Part shown: positions 24,556 through 35,125 of the stretch, piece by piece | Numbering within the stretch: position 1 is the stretch's first letter | Layout of the letters: every line of letters begins with the position of its first letter | Assembly: GCA_030673845.1 (NCBI GenBank) | Contig: JAUTCQ010000009.1 | Coordinates: 124,001 to 188,000, forward strand | Direction: 5' to 3' | Source of the DNA: Verrucomicrobiota bacterium JB022 | GTDB taxonomy: Bacteria; Verrucomicrobiota; Verrucomicrobiia; Opitutales; Oceanipulchritudinaceae | Length of the DNA: 64,000 nt | Program-made: the position numbers and the translations under genes | The notes under the pieces: model-generated | Databases searched by the model: none | Told to the model about the DNA's origin: nothing | What the model saw: the letters and a program-made list of their open reading frames with translations, nothing else

Positions 24556-25728
24556 ATGAGTCTTAAAATTCTCACAGTCGACGACTCCCGTGCCGTTCGC
24601 ATCATCGTCAAAAAGGCTTTCCGGAGCTATGACTGCGAAGTGATGGAAGCTTCCAACGGTGTTGAGGGTTTGGCGCTGGCGGCAAAAGAGCAACCCGATA
24701 TCATCCTGCTGGACGTTACGATGCCGGTGATGGATGGGATCGAGATGCTGACCAAGCTCAAGGCCGACCCTTCCCTCAAATCCATCCCCGTCATCATGCT
24801 TACGGCCGAGGCCGGTCGTGAAGCTGTGCTGCGCATCGCCAAGCTCGGCATCCGCGACTACATCGTGAAGCCCTTCAAGGAAGAAGTGCTGATCGAAAAG
24901 GCAGGCCGCGTGATCGACCTGCGCCCGGCCGATGAAAAGGTGAGCAAGGCCAAGCGTCTTTCGGACTCGGTGGACATCCTCGTCGTCGAAGACAAGCCGA
25001 TCATCATCGACCAGATCAGCAAGGGCCTCGCGCACCTGCACTGGAAGATCCACGGCGTCTCCACCACCGGCGGCACGATCGACTTCTGCCAAAAGCAGAT
25101 GCCCGACCTGATCATCATCAGCCTTTCCCTGCCCGAAGAAGGCGCATTCTCCCTCTTCCGCATCCTGCGCGCCCAGCACAAGACCAAGTATGTGCCCGCG
25201 TTTGGCCTCGTGGTGAAGACCGATGTGGAGATGCAGCAAAAGGCCCAGCAGCTTGGCTTCAACAGCATCGTGACCAAGCCGATCGACTTTGCCGACCTCG
25301 AGACCAAGGTGGCCAAGGCCATCAATCTCGATACCTCGGAGCGCTACTTTACCTACGATGAGGACTACCTCATCATCCACCTGCCGCACAACACCAACGC
25401 CTACATGCTGACCGAAGTTCAGAACTACATGAAGGCCAAGATTGCGGACGCGGTGGACAAGGGCTTCTACAAGGTGATCCTCGACGCCAGCCGCCTGCAG
25501 AAGATCGATATGGAAACCATCAAGATGATGGTGCACGCCAAGGAGATCTGCCAGGACCTGACCCTGACCTTGATCCTCGTCGGCAACGACGCGGTGAAGG
25601 GCGAATGCGGTGCCTACGAGGAAACCCGCAACTGGACGTTCTACAGCAGCATCGACCAGGCCAAGACGCAGCCCATGGGCGGCGGCAGCGGCAGCGCCCA
25701 GCCGGAAGCGGCCGAGATCGAGCTGTAA
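24556..25728 (+). CDS. REC-REC-STAS fusion regulator
   Basis: The 390-residue product holds three domains. The first receiver (1-122) is intact: D9-D10, D53 in 'IILLDVTMPVMDG', K105 in 'IVKPFK'. The second (about 137-258) keeps 'ILVVEDKPII' and 'IVTKPID', but the phospho-acceptor position is Ser189 ('LIIISLSLPEEG'), so it cannot be phosphorylated normally. The last part (about 265-375) resembles a STAS domain ('DYLIIHLPHNTNAYMLTEVQ', 'YKVILDASRLQKIDMETIKM'), the fold of anti-sigma-factor antagonists. The tail is Gly/Ser/Gln-rich. It closes the cluster 49 bases after cheX. Its output is probably protein binding; the partner is unknown. Confidence 0.85.
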   Translation: MSLKILTVDDSRAVRIIVKKAFRSYDCEVMEASNGVEGLALAAKEQPDIILLDVTMPVMDGIEMLTKLKADPSLKSIPVIMLTAEAGREAVLRIAKLGIRDYIVKPFKEEVLIEKAGRVIDLRPADEKVSKAKRLSDSVDILVVEDKPIIIDQISKGLAHLHWKIHGVSTTGGTIDFCQKQMPDLIIISLSLPEEGAFSLFRILRAQHKTKYVPAFGLVVKTDVEMQQKAQQLGFNSIVTKPIDFADLETKVAKAINLDTSERYFTYDEDYLIIHLPHNTNAYMLTEVQNYMKAKIADAVDKGFYKVILDASRLQKIDMETIKMMVHAKEICQDLTLTLILVGNDAVKGECGAYEETRNWTFYSSIDQAKTQPMGGGSGSAQPEAAEIEL

Positions 25729-25758
25729 GGCTCCCTCTTTTCCATCCCTTTCCCATCA

Positions 25759-25786
25759 GGGCGGTTCCTCACGGAGCCGCCCTTTT
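25759..25786 (+). terminator. Rho-independent terminator of the chemotaxis cluster
   Basis: A 10-base stem (GGGCGGTTCC pairing with GGAGCCGCCC, one G-T pair) with a TCAC loop and a TTTT tail, 31 bases after the REC-REC-STAS stop codon. Confidence 0.9.
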
Positions 25787-25855
25787 ACTTCATCCCAACT
25801 CCCGCCGCGAAATGCGTTCGACATGCGGGCGGGCGTCCTCATCTTCGGCTCCAGC

Positions 25856-26692
25856 ATGGCAGACAGGCTTTACGTCTTCTTCGGTCACCACAAATGCGCC
25901 ACCTCCTGGGTGGTCGAGATCTGCCGTTTTGTGGCCGACTACACGGGCCGAAATTTTGGGAGCTACGACAACCCTCGCCAATATGCCGGGGACCTGGCGG
26001 CAGCGGTCCAGCGCGAGGGCACCGACATCCTGTGCCTGCGCAACGCGAAGGAGAGCGAACGCCAGCAGCTGCCGGAGTTTCTTGGGTTCCACCTGATCCG
26101 CGACCCGCGCGACATCCTGGTGTCGGGCTACTTTTCGCACCGCAACTCCCACCCCACCGAGGGCTGGGCGGAGCTGAGCGCCCACCGCGAACGCTTGCAG
26201 CAGCTGTCGCAGAGCGAGGGCTTGATCGCCGAAATGGAGTTTAGCGCCAGCGTTTTCAGGGACTTGGCGAGCTGGAACTATGGAGCCGCTAACGTGCTGG
26301 AGATGAAATACGAGCGCTTTGTCCAGAACCCTTATCAGGCGATGCTGGATGCGTTCGACTTTCTGGGCCTCGTGAACTGGCATGAGCCCAAGGCGGGCGA
26401 TTGGGTGCGCGATGTCGGCGTGCTCTATCACCATAAGCTGAAGCGCCGCCTGCCGTGGTGGCCTTGCAACCCCACGCCGGCGCAGGTGCCGCAATACCTG
26501 CTGCTGGGCAAGTGCCACGAAAACCGTTTTTCCCGCTTGGCCGGTGGGCGCCGGGAGGGGCAGGAAGACAAGCAGAGCCATTACCGCAAGGGCGCGGCGG
26601 GCGACTGGGTCGAGCACTTTACGCCGGAGGTCACGACTGCCTTTCGCGAGCGCTTCCCTCGCCTGGTCGAGACGCTGGGCTACGCCTGGTAG
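25856..26692 (+). CDS. Sulfotransferase-family protein
   Basis: The protein probably transfers a sulfuryl group from PAPS to an unknown acceptor in the cytoplasm. The 278-residue reading has the 5'-phosphosulfate loop pattern near the N-terminus ('YVFFGHHKCATSWVVEICR', the counterpart of GxxKsGTTW) and the 3'-phosphate motif 'HLIRDPRDILVSGYFSHRN', then 'KYERFVQNPYQAMLDAFDFL', typical of the family. I chose ATG 25856; an in-frame ATG at 25823 would add 11 residues, and neither has a clear ribosome binding site. It follows the cluster terminator and is convergent with the helicase gene. Confidence 0.82.
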   Translation: MADRLYVFFGHHKCATSWVVEICRFVADYTGRNFGSYDNPRQYAGDLAAAVQREGTDILCLRNAKESERQQLPEFLGFHLIRDPRDILVSGYFSHRNSHPTEGWAELSAHRERLQQLSQSEGLIAEMEFSASVFRDLASWNYGAANVLEMKYERFVQNPYQAMLDAFDFLGLVNWHEPKAGDWVRDVGVLYHHKLKRRLPWWPCNPTPAQVPQYLLLGKCHENRFSRLAGGRREGQEDKQSHYRKGAAGDWVEHFTPEVTTAFRERFPRLVETLGYAW

Positions 26693-26717
26693 CCACGTTT
26701 GCGGCCAGATACAAGAA

Positions 26718-26744
26718 GAGGATGGCTCGTTTTGAACCATCCTC
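26718..26744 (-). terminator. Terminator between convergent sulfotransferase and helicase genes
   Basis: Perfect 8-base arms GAGGATGG and CCATCCTC enclose an 11-base loop. On the minus strand the stem is followed by TTCTTGTAT, a weak T-tract, so it best serves the helicase transcript but may act both ways. Confidence 0.6.
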
Positions 26745-26775
26745 GAAAGCTATCTTGAACTTTTACCAGCCAGCC

Positions 26776-28053
26776 TTAGCGGTGCCAGCGGGGCGTATGC
26801 GAGCCGGGGGCCTGGAAGCCGCGGTTGCGCTTCTTCTTGCGCGTCTTTTCGTGCGACATGGCGGGCGTGTAGGCGTAGTCGAAGCCGTCGAGCTGCTTGC
26901 GCTCGATCGTCTTGCCGATGAAGCGCTCGATCGCGCCCAGGAAGTCCTTGTCTTGCGCGGTGTAGAGCGTCACGGCGTCGCCTGTCTTGGCGGCACGACC
27001 GGTCCGGCCGATGCGGTGCACGTAATCTTCGGCGTTTTCGGGCACGTCGTAGTTGATGACATGGCTGACGCCGCTGATGTCGATACCGCGCGCCACGATG
27101 TCGGTCGCGACGAGGATTTCGCACTTGCCGTCCTTGAACTCCTTGAGCGCCTTTTCGCGCTGGCTCTGGGTGCGGTCGCTATGGAGGACGACGGACTTCC
27201 CGGGGAGGTGGAGGTTGAGCCAGTTGCCAATGATGTCGGCCCCGGCCTTGGTGCGGGTAAAGATGAGGACGCTGTGATACTCCGTCTGCTCCAGTAGGGA
27301 GACAAGCAGGTCGAACTTCTGGCGGTCATCCACCGGGTAGATCGCGTGGTTGATCGTCTCGGCCGGCTTGCGACCTCCGCCGATGCGGATTTGCGCGGGC
27401 TCCACGAGCATGCGCTCGGCCAGCTTTTCAATCGCGGGCGGGATGGTGGCGGAGAAGAGCAGGCTTTGGCGCTTCTCGGGGCATTGGTCGAGAATGCGAC
27501 GCACGTCGGGCATGAAGCCCATGTCGAGCATGCGGTCGGCTTCGTCAAGCACGAGCACTTCGAGGTTCTTGAGCGTCAGCGCCTTCTGCTGCATGTGGTC
27601 GAGCAGACGGCCCGGGGTAGCGACGACGATGTCGACGCCCGCATCGAGGGCTTCACGCTGCTTGGTATACTTCACACCGCCGTGCAGGAGGGCGATCTTG
27701 AGGTCGAGGTACTTCCCGTAGACTTCGAGCTGGGCGATGACCTGCTGGGCAAGCTCGCGCGTGGGCTCGAGGATGAGGCAGCGGGGGTTTTTCTGGTGCC
27801 CGCCCTTCATCAGATTGGAAAGGATGGGGAGGCAGAAGGCGGCCGTCTTGCCGGTGCCGGTCTGCGAGCCGCCGGTCAAGTCCCTGCCTTGTAAAAGGAC
27901 CGGGATAGCCTGGGCCTGAATCGGTGTCGGGCGCTCGTAACCCTTTTCCAGCACGGCCTTGAGGACGGGCTCGGCGAGGCCGAGTTCGGAAAAGCTGGGG
28001 AGCGGAGTGTTGTTTTCGACGGTAGGTGTTTCTTCCGTAGCGGTATCGATCAT
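26776..28053 (-). CDS. DEAD-box RNA helicase (RhlE-like)
   Basis: An ATP-dependent RNA-unwinding enzyme for ribosome assembly or RNA decay. Reading from ATG 28053 gives 425 residues: Q-motif region (F21 to Q48), Walker A 'SQTGTGKT' (63-70), 'PTRELAQQV', 'ATPGRLLDHM', 'VLDEADRMLD' (DEAD at 170-173), 'LFSATIP', 'IFTRTKAGADIIGNWL', 'VATDIVARGIDISGVSHVIN' and 'YVHRIGRTGRA'. The basic tail is short ('KTRKKKRNRGFQAPGSHTPR'). An in-frame ATG at 28131 would add 26 unconserved residues. The subfamily is inferred from the compact core and tail; CsdA-type length is excluded. Confidence 0.95.
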   Translation of the reverse strand: MIDTATEETPTVENNTPLPSFSELGLAEPVLKAVLEKGYERPTPIQAQAIPVLLQGRDLTGGSQTGTGKTAAFCLPILSNLMKGGHQKNPRCLILEPTRELAQQVIAQLEVYGKYLDLKIALLHGGVKYTKQREALDAGVDIVVATPGRLLDHMQQKALTLKNLEVLVLDEADRMLDMGFMPDVRRILDQCPEKRQSLLFSATIPPAIEKLAERMLVEPAQIRIGGGRKPAETINHAIYPVDDRQKFDLLVSLLEQTEYHSVLIFTRTKAGADIIGNWLNLHLPGKSVVLHSDRTQSQREKALKEFKDGKCEILVATDIVARGIDISGVSHVINYDVPENAEDYVHRIGRTGRAAKTGDAVTLYTAQDKDFLGAIERFIGKTIERKQLDGFDYAYTPAMSHEKTRKKKRNRGFQAPGSHTPRWHR

Positions 28054-28241
28054 GGTTACTGTTGTAGTGCGGGGCTCCGGTAACCGGGAGCGGGCGGTCC
28101 CCAACCACGAATCGACGCGGGTGCCCATCAAGGCGTGCTCATGAGCACTCGCGGAAATTCGTGGCTGGACATGTATTCTTCGCCAATAAAACCTTCGATC
28201 GGCCTTTTGGCAAAGATATTCACAATCCGTGACGGAATCGT

Positions 28242-28694
28242 TTACTTTTGGGCAGAGGCTAACGGATCGAATACTTTTCGAAACCCCATGGCTTCAAAAT
28301 CCCTGACGTTTCGTGTAGCTAACTCATCCACGCCGTGGTCCTGCAAACTAATGGCCAAACGCACGTCAAATATGGCGCGCGTAGAAAAGGTTTGTGAAGC
28401 CGCTCGCTCCCAGAGGCGGTCATGCACAAGTTGACTGTTCTGATTAAATCCAAGTGTGCGCCAACTTGGATGCTGCCGATAATGTTGAATGATCGCCGCA
28501 GCTTCGGAGGCAGACTTGGGGCGATCCAGTAACGTCGCGTTCCTCAGGAGCCTATAAAATTCCACCAAGACAAATTCTGATATCACCACATCGCTGCGAG
28601 TATGCTGGTCTTTCAACCACGCCAACGCAGCTGGATGCTCAGGTCGCCCCGCCGCAAAAGCGTAGAAGAGTATGTTTGTGTCAATGGCTAACAT
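28242..28694 (-). CDS. PIN-domain toxin of a VapBC-type pair
   Basis: A 150-residue PIN-domain RNase toxin. The first conserved acid is in 'MLAIDTNILFYAF' (D5), then 'VISEFVLVEFYRLLRN' supplies Glu residues, and 'IFDVRLAISLQDHGVDELAT' supplies the later Asp of the metal site. It starts immediately at the antitoxin stop (TAA followed by ATG), so the two are translationally coupled. The region is visibly more AT-rich than its neighbours, which suggests transfer. Known VapC toxins cut tRNA or rRNA; the target here is unknown. Confidence 0.9.
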   Translation of the reverse strand: MLAIDTNILFYAFAAGRPEHPAALAWLKDQHTRSDVVISEFVLVEFYRLLRNATLLDRPKSASEAAAIIQHYRQHPSWRTLGFNQNSQLVHDRLWERAASQTFSTRAIFDVRLAISLQDHGVDELATRNVRDFEAMGFRKVFDPLASAQK

Positions 28695-28937
28695 TTACAG
28701 ACGCGGCTCTTCCTCCTGAGCTAACCGCTTCAGCATTTCATCGTCGAAATCCTTGTAGCCGAGATCTTCTGGCTGCGGAAATTGCCAGTCTCGTGCGGCT
28801 AGTCGAGGAGGATAATCCGTCACGATGCGCTCCAACCCTCTTCTGACGACCTCAGCAAAGCTCATTTCATAATCCTTAGAAACCCGCTTTGCTTCAGTAT
28901 ATAAGTGATCAGGAATCTGAACCTGCGTTTTAACCAT
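28695..28937 (-). CDS. Ribbon-helix-helix antitoxin of the VapBC-type pair
   Basis: An 80-residue product beginning 'MVKTQVQIPDHLYTEAKRVS', a ribbon-helix-helix DNA-binding start, followed by helices and an acidic C-terminal tail ('DDEMLKRLAQEEEPRL') expected to bind the PIN toxin. I chose ATG 28937 over an in-frame ATG at 28976, because the 13 extra codons would be formed by the perfect palindrome directly upstream, which looks like the operator. Confidence 0.85.
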   Translation of the reverse strand: MVKTQVQIPDHLYTEAKRVSKDYEMSFAEVVRRGLERIVTDYPPRLAARDWQFPQPEDLGYKDFDDEMLKRLAQEEEPRL

Positions 28938-28947
28938 AGCAAAGAAC

Positions 28948-28970
28948 AATGATGGCAATTTGCCATCATT
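28948..28970 (-). promoter_or_regulatory. Perfect 23-bp palindrome, probable antitoxin operator
   Basis: Arms AATGATGGCAA and TTGCCATCATT are exact inverted repeats around one T, ending 10 bases before the antitoxin start. Autoregulation through a palindromic operator is usual for ribbon-helix-helix antitoxins. A weak terminator role for glgB cannot be excluded, because the hairpin lies 58 bases past the glgB stop. Confidence 0.75.
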
Positions 28971-29027
28971 TATCAAGCTCGATATTCAATGTTGAAAGCA
29001 GTGGCGGCCGATACGACCGCCACACCC

Positions 29028-31280
<2,253 letters not shown>

Positions 31281-31462
31281 TGAGTATAACCGATGCGTAG
31301 CAGTGGAAAGCCTTTTCTGTCCAACGCTTTCCCGAAAAATAACACAGGGCGCCCTTTTTGTCGTCCATTGTGTATAACGTATCGTATTTCACCTCCGTGC
31401 CGGGCTGGCCCTTATCCCCCAGATGCTGGTAATTCCCTGCAGATGGGCCCGCCTTTTGGCTT

Positions 31463-33631
31463 GTGCAGCGAAGCGCCTGCCGCACACTGCGCAGGGTGAG
31501 GTTGCGCCACCTGCTCATGTTTCTGGCCCTTTGCGGCACCACTTCCGTCCCCTTGATGCACGCCCAGGTCTCCGATTTGGCCTCGGGGGCCGAATTGAGC
31601 GCGGACGAGCCGCTCGAACGCGATCTGGAAAACGGGATTGTGACCGCCCGGGGCAATGCCGAAGTCCGGAGTCAAGACATCCGCATCACTGCCGACCTGA
31701 TCCAGTTTTACGAGCAGGATCGCAAGCTGGTAGCCCAGGGGAAGGTGACGGCGACGGGCCGCGGCCTGCGCCTGCTGGCCGACGAGCTGACCTACGACCT
31801 CGACTCGCAACGCTTTACCACCGGTCATTTCCGCGCGGGCTATCCGCCATTCTTTATCGAGGGTGAGAGCGCGGAGGGCACGCCGGAGGAATTTATCGGC
31901 GAGATTGCCACCCTGTATTATGGCGAGCCGTCGACCGGGACCCCGCGCCTTCGCGTGAAGTCGGCCCGAGTCGTGCCCGGGCAACGGGTGCGGGCAGAGG
32001 ATGTGCGCTTTGGCGTGCAGGGCCTCGGCTTCGAAGTCCCGATTGCGACGCTCGACCGTTCCTTTGCCCTGCCCTCATTGCAGGCGACGGCCTCCGGGGG
32101 CTACCGGGGCAATCTGGGCGCCTATATCCAATCCGAGCTGCTGGTGCCGGTGGACGACCGCTGGCTGGCCGGTGCCAATTTCGACGCCTACAGCAACCGG
32201 GGCGTGCTCTTTGGGCCCATCGTGTCTTACGTGGACGAGGAGGGGCCGTCGCAGAGCGTCACGACCCTCAGCACAGGCTGGATCTACGACTTCGACACGG
32301 GCGAACGCGGCGTCGACCGTTTGAACGAGCCGATCGACCCGCAGCGCTACTTCCTGCGTCTCAATCACCAGCAGACGCTCGACCGCCTGAGCTTCAATGC
32401 CAAGCTCGACTACGTCTCCGACTCGGAGATCCTGCGCGACTTCCGTTGGGATTTGTATCCCTACTTGCAGGAGGCGGACAGCCATTTCGAGGTGCTCTAC
32501 ACCGCCGATACGTGGTTCCTCACCGGCTTGGCCCAGACAACCGTCTCGCCGTATTTCCCAATGACGGAGCGCCTGCCGGAGGTGCGCTGGCAAAGCCGCC
32601 TGCGCCCCATCACGGAGTTCAATTTCTACCACCGCGCGCATGTGCAGGCTGGCTATCAGCGACGTCGTGACATCGTTGGCTTCGACTACAACGAGCGCCT
32701 GCCGGAGGAGGAAATCCTCCAGATCGAGACCTCGGATGCGGTCGGCCGCGTGGATGGTTATTACGAGCTGCAGCGCCCCACCCTGCTCACCCCCTGGTTG
32801 ACGCTGACGCCCAACGGTGCGGCCCGCTACCTCTATTACGGAGACAGCCCTTCGGGCGAACATGCCGACCGGATCCTCGCGCAGGCCGGGGTCGACCTGA
32901 CGGCGGAAGCCTCTGCGTATTGGGGCTACGAAAATGAGACGTGGGACATCAACGGCCTGCGCCACCTCCTGCGCCCGATGGTGCGTTACAATTTCCGCGA
33001 AGCCCATGGTGCCTCGCCGGACGAGCTGTATCAATTCGACGCCTACCTGCCCAATCCTTCGCGCCCGCTCTTCAACCTGGGCGACCGGCGAGATGTGGAC
33101 ACGCTCGACAGCATGCATGTCGTGCGCGTAGGCGTGGAAAACGCGCTGCAAACCCGCAGCAGCGACGGTAGCACGCGCAACCTCGCCCAGCTCGACGTTT
33201 TCCAGGACTTCAACCTCGACGACGACACCGACGACGCCCTCTACACCGAGTTGGGCACCCAACCGGCCCCGTGGCTCGACCTCCGCGCCGCCCACAAGTG
33301 GCGGACGGAAGATGGCATGGCCGAGGCTTACTACCTCGACGCCAGCATCCTCAGCGCGGACAAGTGGCGCATCACCTTCACCCTCGACCATCTCGAAGAC
33401 GAGGTGTCGCAATACGGCTTCAGCGGCTATTACCGCCTGACGGAGAACATTGGCGCGCTGGCCTCCCTCCGCTACGACGACGAGCGCGGCCAGTTGACCC
33501 GCCAGGTGTATGCGATCCGCCAGCGTTGGGGCAGCTACTGGGAGTTTGACTACGGGGTGCTGCTGACCAATGGCGACCAGCGGCAGGACGACTTCCGCCT
33601 GCAGCTGAAGGTGCGTTTCCTCGCCTTCTAG
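31463..33631 (+). CDS. lptD: LptD-like outer-membrane LPS-assembly protein
   Basis: Inserts lipopolysaccharide into the outer leaflet of the outer membrane. Of 722 residues, about 1-35 form a signal peptide ('LLMFLALCGTTSVPLMHAQ'), about 45-150 match the OstA/LptA jelly roll ('DLENGIVTARGNAEVRSQDI', 'ITADLIQFYEQDRKLVAQGK'), and the rest is strand-rich beta barrel ending in Phe ('LQLKVRFLAF'), as outer-membrane proteins do. It lacks the many cysteines of E. coli LptD. The GTG at 31463 is used; a GTG at 31496 also gives a good signal peptide. The next gene, scpA, starts two bases after its stop. Confidence 0.85.
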   Translation: MQRSACRTLRRVRLRHLLMFLALCGTTSVPLMHAQVSDLASGAELSADEPLERDLENGIVTARGNAEVRSQDIRITADLIQFYEQDRKLVAQGKVTATGRGLRLLADELTYDLDSQRFTTGHFRAGYPPFFIEGESAEGTPEEFIGEIATLYYGEPSTGTPRLRVKSARVVPGQRVRAEDVRFGVQGLGFEVPIATLDRSFALPSLQATASGGYRGNLGAYIQSELLVPVDDRWLAGANFDAYSNRGVLFGPIVSYVDEEGPSQSVTTLSTGWIYDFDTGERGVDRLNEPIDPQRYFLRLNHQQTLDRLSFNAKLDYVSDSEILRDFRWDLYPYLQEADSHFEVLYTADTWFLTGLAQTTVSPYFPMTERLPEVRWQSRLRPITEFNFYHRAHVQAGYQRRRDIVGFDYNERLPEEEILQIETSDAVGRVDGYYELQRPTLLTPWLTLTPNGAARYLYYGDSPSGEHADRILAQAGVDLTAEASAYWGYENETWDINGLRHLLRPMVRYNFREAHGASPDELYQFDAYLPNPSRPLFNLGDRRDVDTLDSMHVVRVGVENALQTRSSDGSTRNLAQLDVFQDFNLDDDTDDALYTELGTQPAPWLDLRAAHKWRTEDGMAEAYYLDASILSADKWRITFTLDHLEDEVSQYGFSGYYRLTENIGALASLRYDDERGQLTRQVYAIRQRWGSYWEFDYGVLLTNGDQRQDDFRLQLKVRFLAF

Positions 33632-33632
33632 C

Positions 33633-34460
33633 ATGTCCGACACGGCGGACCTCAAGAGCTTTTTCCCGCGCACGGACCACCCGATCCGGCTCTCGGCCTT
33701 CGAGGGGCCGCTCGACTTGCTGCTGTTCCTCATCCGGCGGCAGGAGATCGACATCTACGACATCCCGATCGAACAGGTGACGCGGCAATACCTGGCGGTG
33801 CTGCGCGCCACCGAGGAGCGTCAACTGGAGGTGGCCGGCGAGTTCTTCGTCATGGCCGCCACGCTGATGCAGATCAAGAGCCGCATGCTTTTGCCACCGG
33901 AGCAGCATGTGGATGAAGAGGATCCATCGAGCGAAGACGACGAAATCGACCCTCGTTGGGAACTCGTCCAGCAGCTGCTCGAATACCGGCGCTTCAAGGA
34001 TGCGGCGGCAGATCTGGCCAAACTGGTCAACAACGCGCAAACGCTCGTCGACCGTCACATCGTGGAAGAGCCGGTGCCGCTGAGTGAGCTGCCGCTGGCC
34101 CCCACCGATCACGTGGAGCTGTGGAACACCTTCAACCGGGTGCTGCGTCGCCTGGCGGAAAAGGTGAATGTGGGCGAAATCGAGGATGAGAGCGTAACGG
34201 TGGCCGAACGCATGGAGGCTATGCTCGACCGGCTGGAGCGGCAGGAGCACTTCACCTTTACCGAGCTGCTGGGCGAGCAGGAGCGCCCAAGCGTGATGTT
34301 TGTGGTGGCCACCTTCCTCGCGTTGCTGGAGCTGACCCGGCTCAAGCGCATCTCGCTGGAGCAGCACGACAATTTTGGGGATATTCTCTGCCAAAAGCGT
34401 GCTCCGGATGACGACCTTGCGGAGGCGCTGCCGGAGCCGGCTGGGGACCCAAAGGAATAA
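33633..34460 (+). CDS. scpA: Segregation and condensation protein ScpA
   Basis: ScpA is the kleisin subunit that links SMC heads in the bacterial condensin. The 275-residue product has the signature N-terminus 'RLSAFEGPLDLLLFLIRRQE', 'IDIYDIPIEQVTRQYL' and 'FFVMAATLMQIKSRMLLPP', an acidic spacer (about 88-108), and a C-terminal winged-helix region ('FLALLELTRLKRISLEQHDN'). scpB and smc are not in the window. Confidence 0.95.
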   Translation: MSDTADLKSFFPRTDHPIRLSAFEGPLDLLLFLIRRQEIDIYDIPIEQVTRQYLAVLRATEERQLEVAGEFFVMAATLMQIKSRMLLPPEQHVDEEDPSSEDDEIDPRWELVQQLLEYRRFKDAAADLAKLVNNAQTLVDRHIVEEPVPLSELPLAPTDHVELWNTFNRVLRRLAEKVNVGEIEDESVTVAERMEAMLDRLERQEHFTFTELLGEQERPSVMFVVATFLALLELTRLKRISLEQHDNFGDILCQKRAPDDDLAEALPEPAGDPKE

Positions 34461-34501
34461 AGCGCCTTGCAAAAGCTCATACTTTCACAAGGTTGTCACC
34501 A

Positions 34502-34750
34502 ATGAATGAACGTCAGCACGCGGAACAGCGAGCGCATATCCTGGGGATCGGCTTGGACCATGCAGATGGCCACAAGCGGATTACGCGTGCGGAGCAGTTT
34601 TCGATCGTGGGCGGGTCTGAGGAAACTCATTCGCGCATGACGGAAACGCTGATGAAAACTTGCGAAGACCTGCGCCGGAAGGGTAAGCGTCTTGAAGAGA
34701 CCGAAGCCCATCAACTGGCGGAGATCATCGACAAGAACACGCCCCGCTGA
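34502..34750 (+). CDS. Small unknown protein between scpA and trxA
   Basis: An 82-residue hydrophilic product, 'MNERQHAEQRAHILGIGLDH' onwards, with two parts: 'KRITRAEQFSIVGGSEETHS' and a helical, charged C-terminus ('KTCEDLRRKGKRLEETEAHQ'). No motif or membrane segment is visible. Codon use matches the neighbours and it stands 41 bases after scpA and 34 bases before trxA, so it is likely real. The ATG at 34502 is chosen over a TTG three codons earlier. Function unknown. Confidence 0.75.
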   Translation: MNERQHAEQRAHILGIGLDHADGHKRITRAEQFSIVGGSEETHSRMTETLMKTCEDLRRKGKRLEETEAHQLAEIIDKNTPR

Positions 34751-34784
34751 TTACGTTCGCTGAGCCCCCTTATCAAAAGCAACC

Positions 34785-35111
34785 ATGTCTGAAGCTATTG
34801 TAAATCTAACCGAAGCCAACTTTGAGGAAATCGTCACCAAGTCCGACAAGGTCGTGGTCGTCGATTTTTGGGCCCCGTGGTGCGGCCCCTGCCGGACCAT
34901 CGCTCCGATCCTGGAGCAACTCGCCACCGAAATGAGCGGCGAAGTCCAGATCACCAAGGTGAATGTGGACGAAAACCAGGGCCTCGCGCAAAAGTTCAAT
35001 GTGCGCGGTATCCCCACCCTGCTCTTCTTCAAGGGCGGCGAGCTGCGCGATCAGTCGGTGGGCCTCGTGCAAAAGGAAGCGATTGCCAAGAAGGTTCGCG
35101 AACTCAACTAG
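34785..35111 (+). CDS. trxA: Thioredoxin
   Basis: A 108-residue cytoplasmic thiol-disulfide reductant. It has the active site 'WAPWCGPC' (C33, C36), the buried D27 of 'VVDFWAPW', the cis-proline loop 'VRGIPTLLFFKGGE' and normal family length. Its likely terminator is about 200 bases downstream, beyond a fold-back element. Confidence 0.98.
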   Translation: MSEAIVNLTEANFEEIVTKSDKVVVVDFWAPWCGPCRTIAPILEQLATEMSGEVQITKVNVDENQGLAQKFNVRGIPTLLFFKGGELRDQSVGLVQKEAIAKKVRELN

Positions 35112-35125
35112 TTCGCCCTCCTTTA

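Noticed and set aside
28948-28970. The VapB palindrome as an intrinsic terminator of glgB
   Set aside because: The stem is AT-rich with only a single-base centre and no strong T-tract, and its position at the antitoxin start fits an operator better.
32075-33754. A 559-codon minus-strand open frame across lptD and the start of scpA
   Set aside because: Both plus-strand genes have family motifs; the frame spans two genes and matches nothing.
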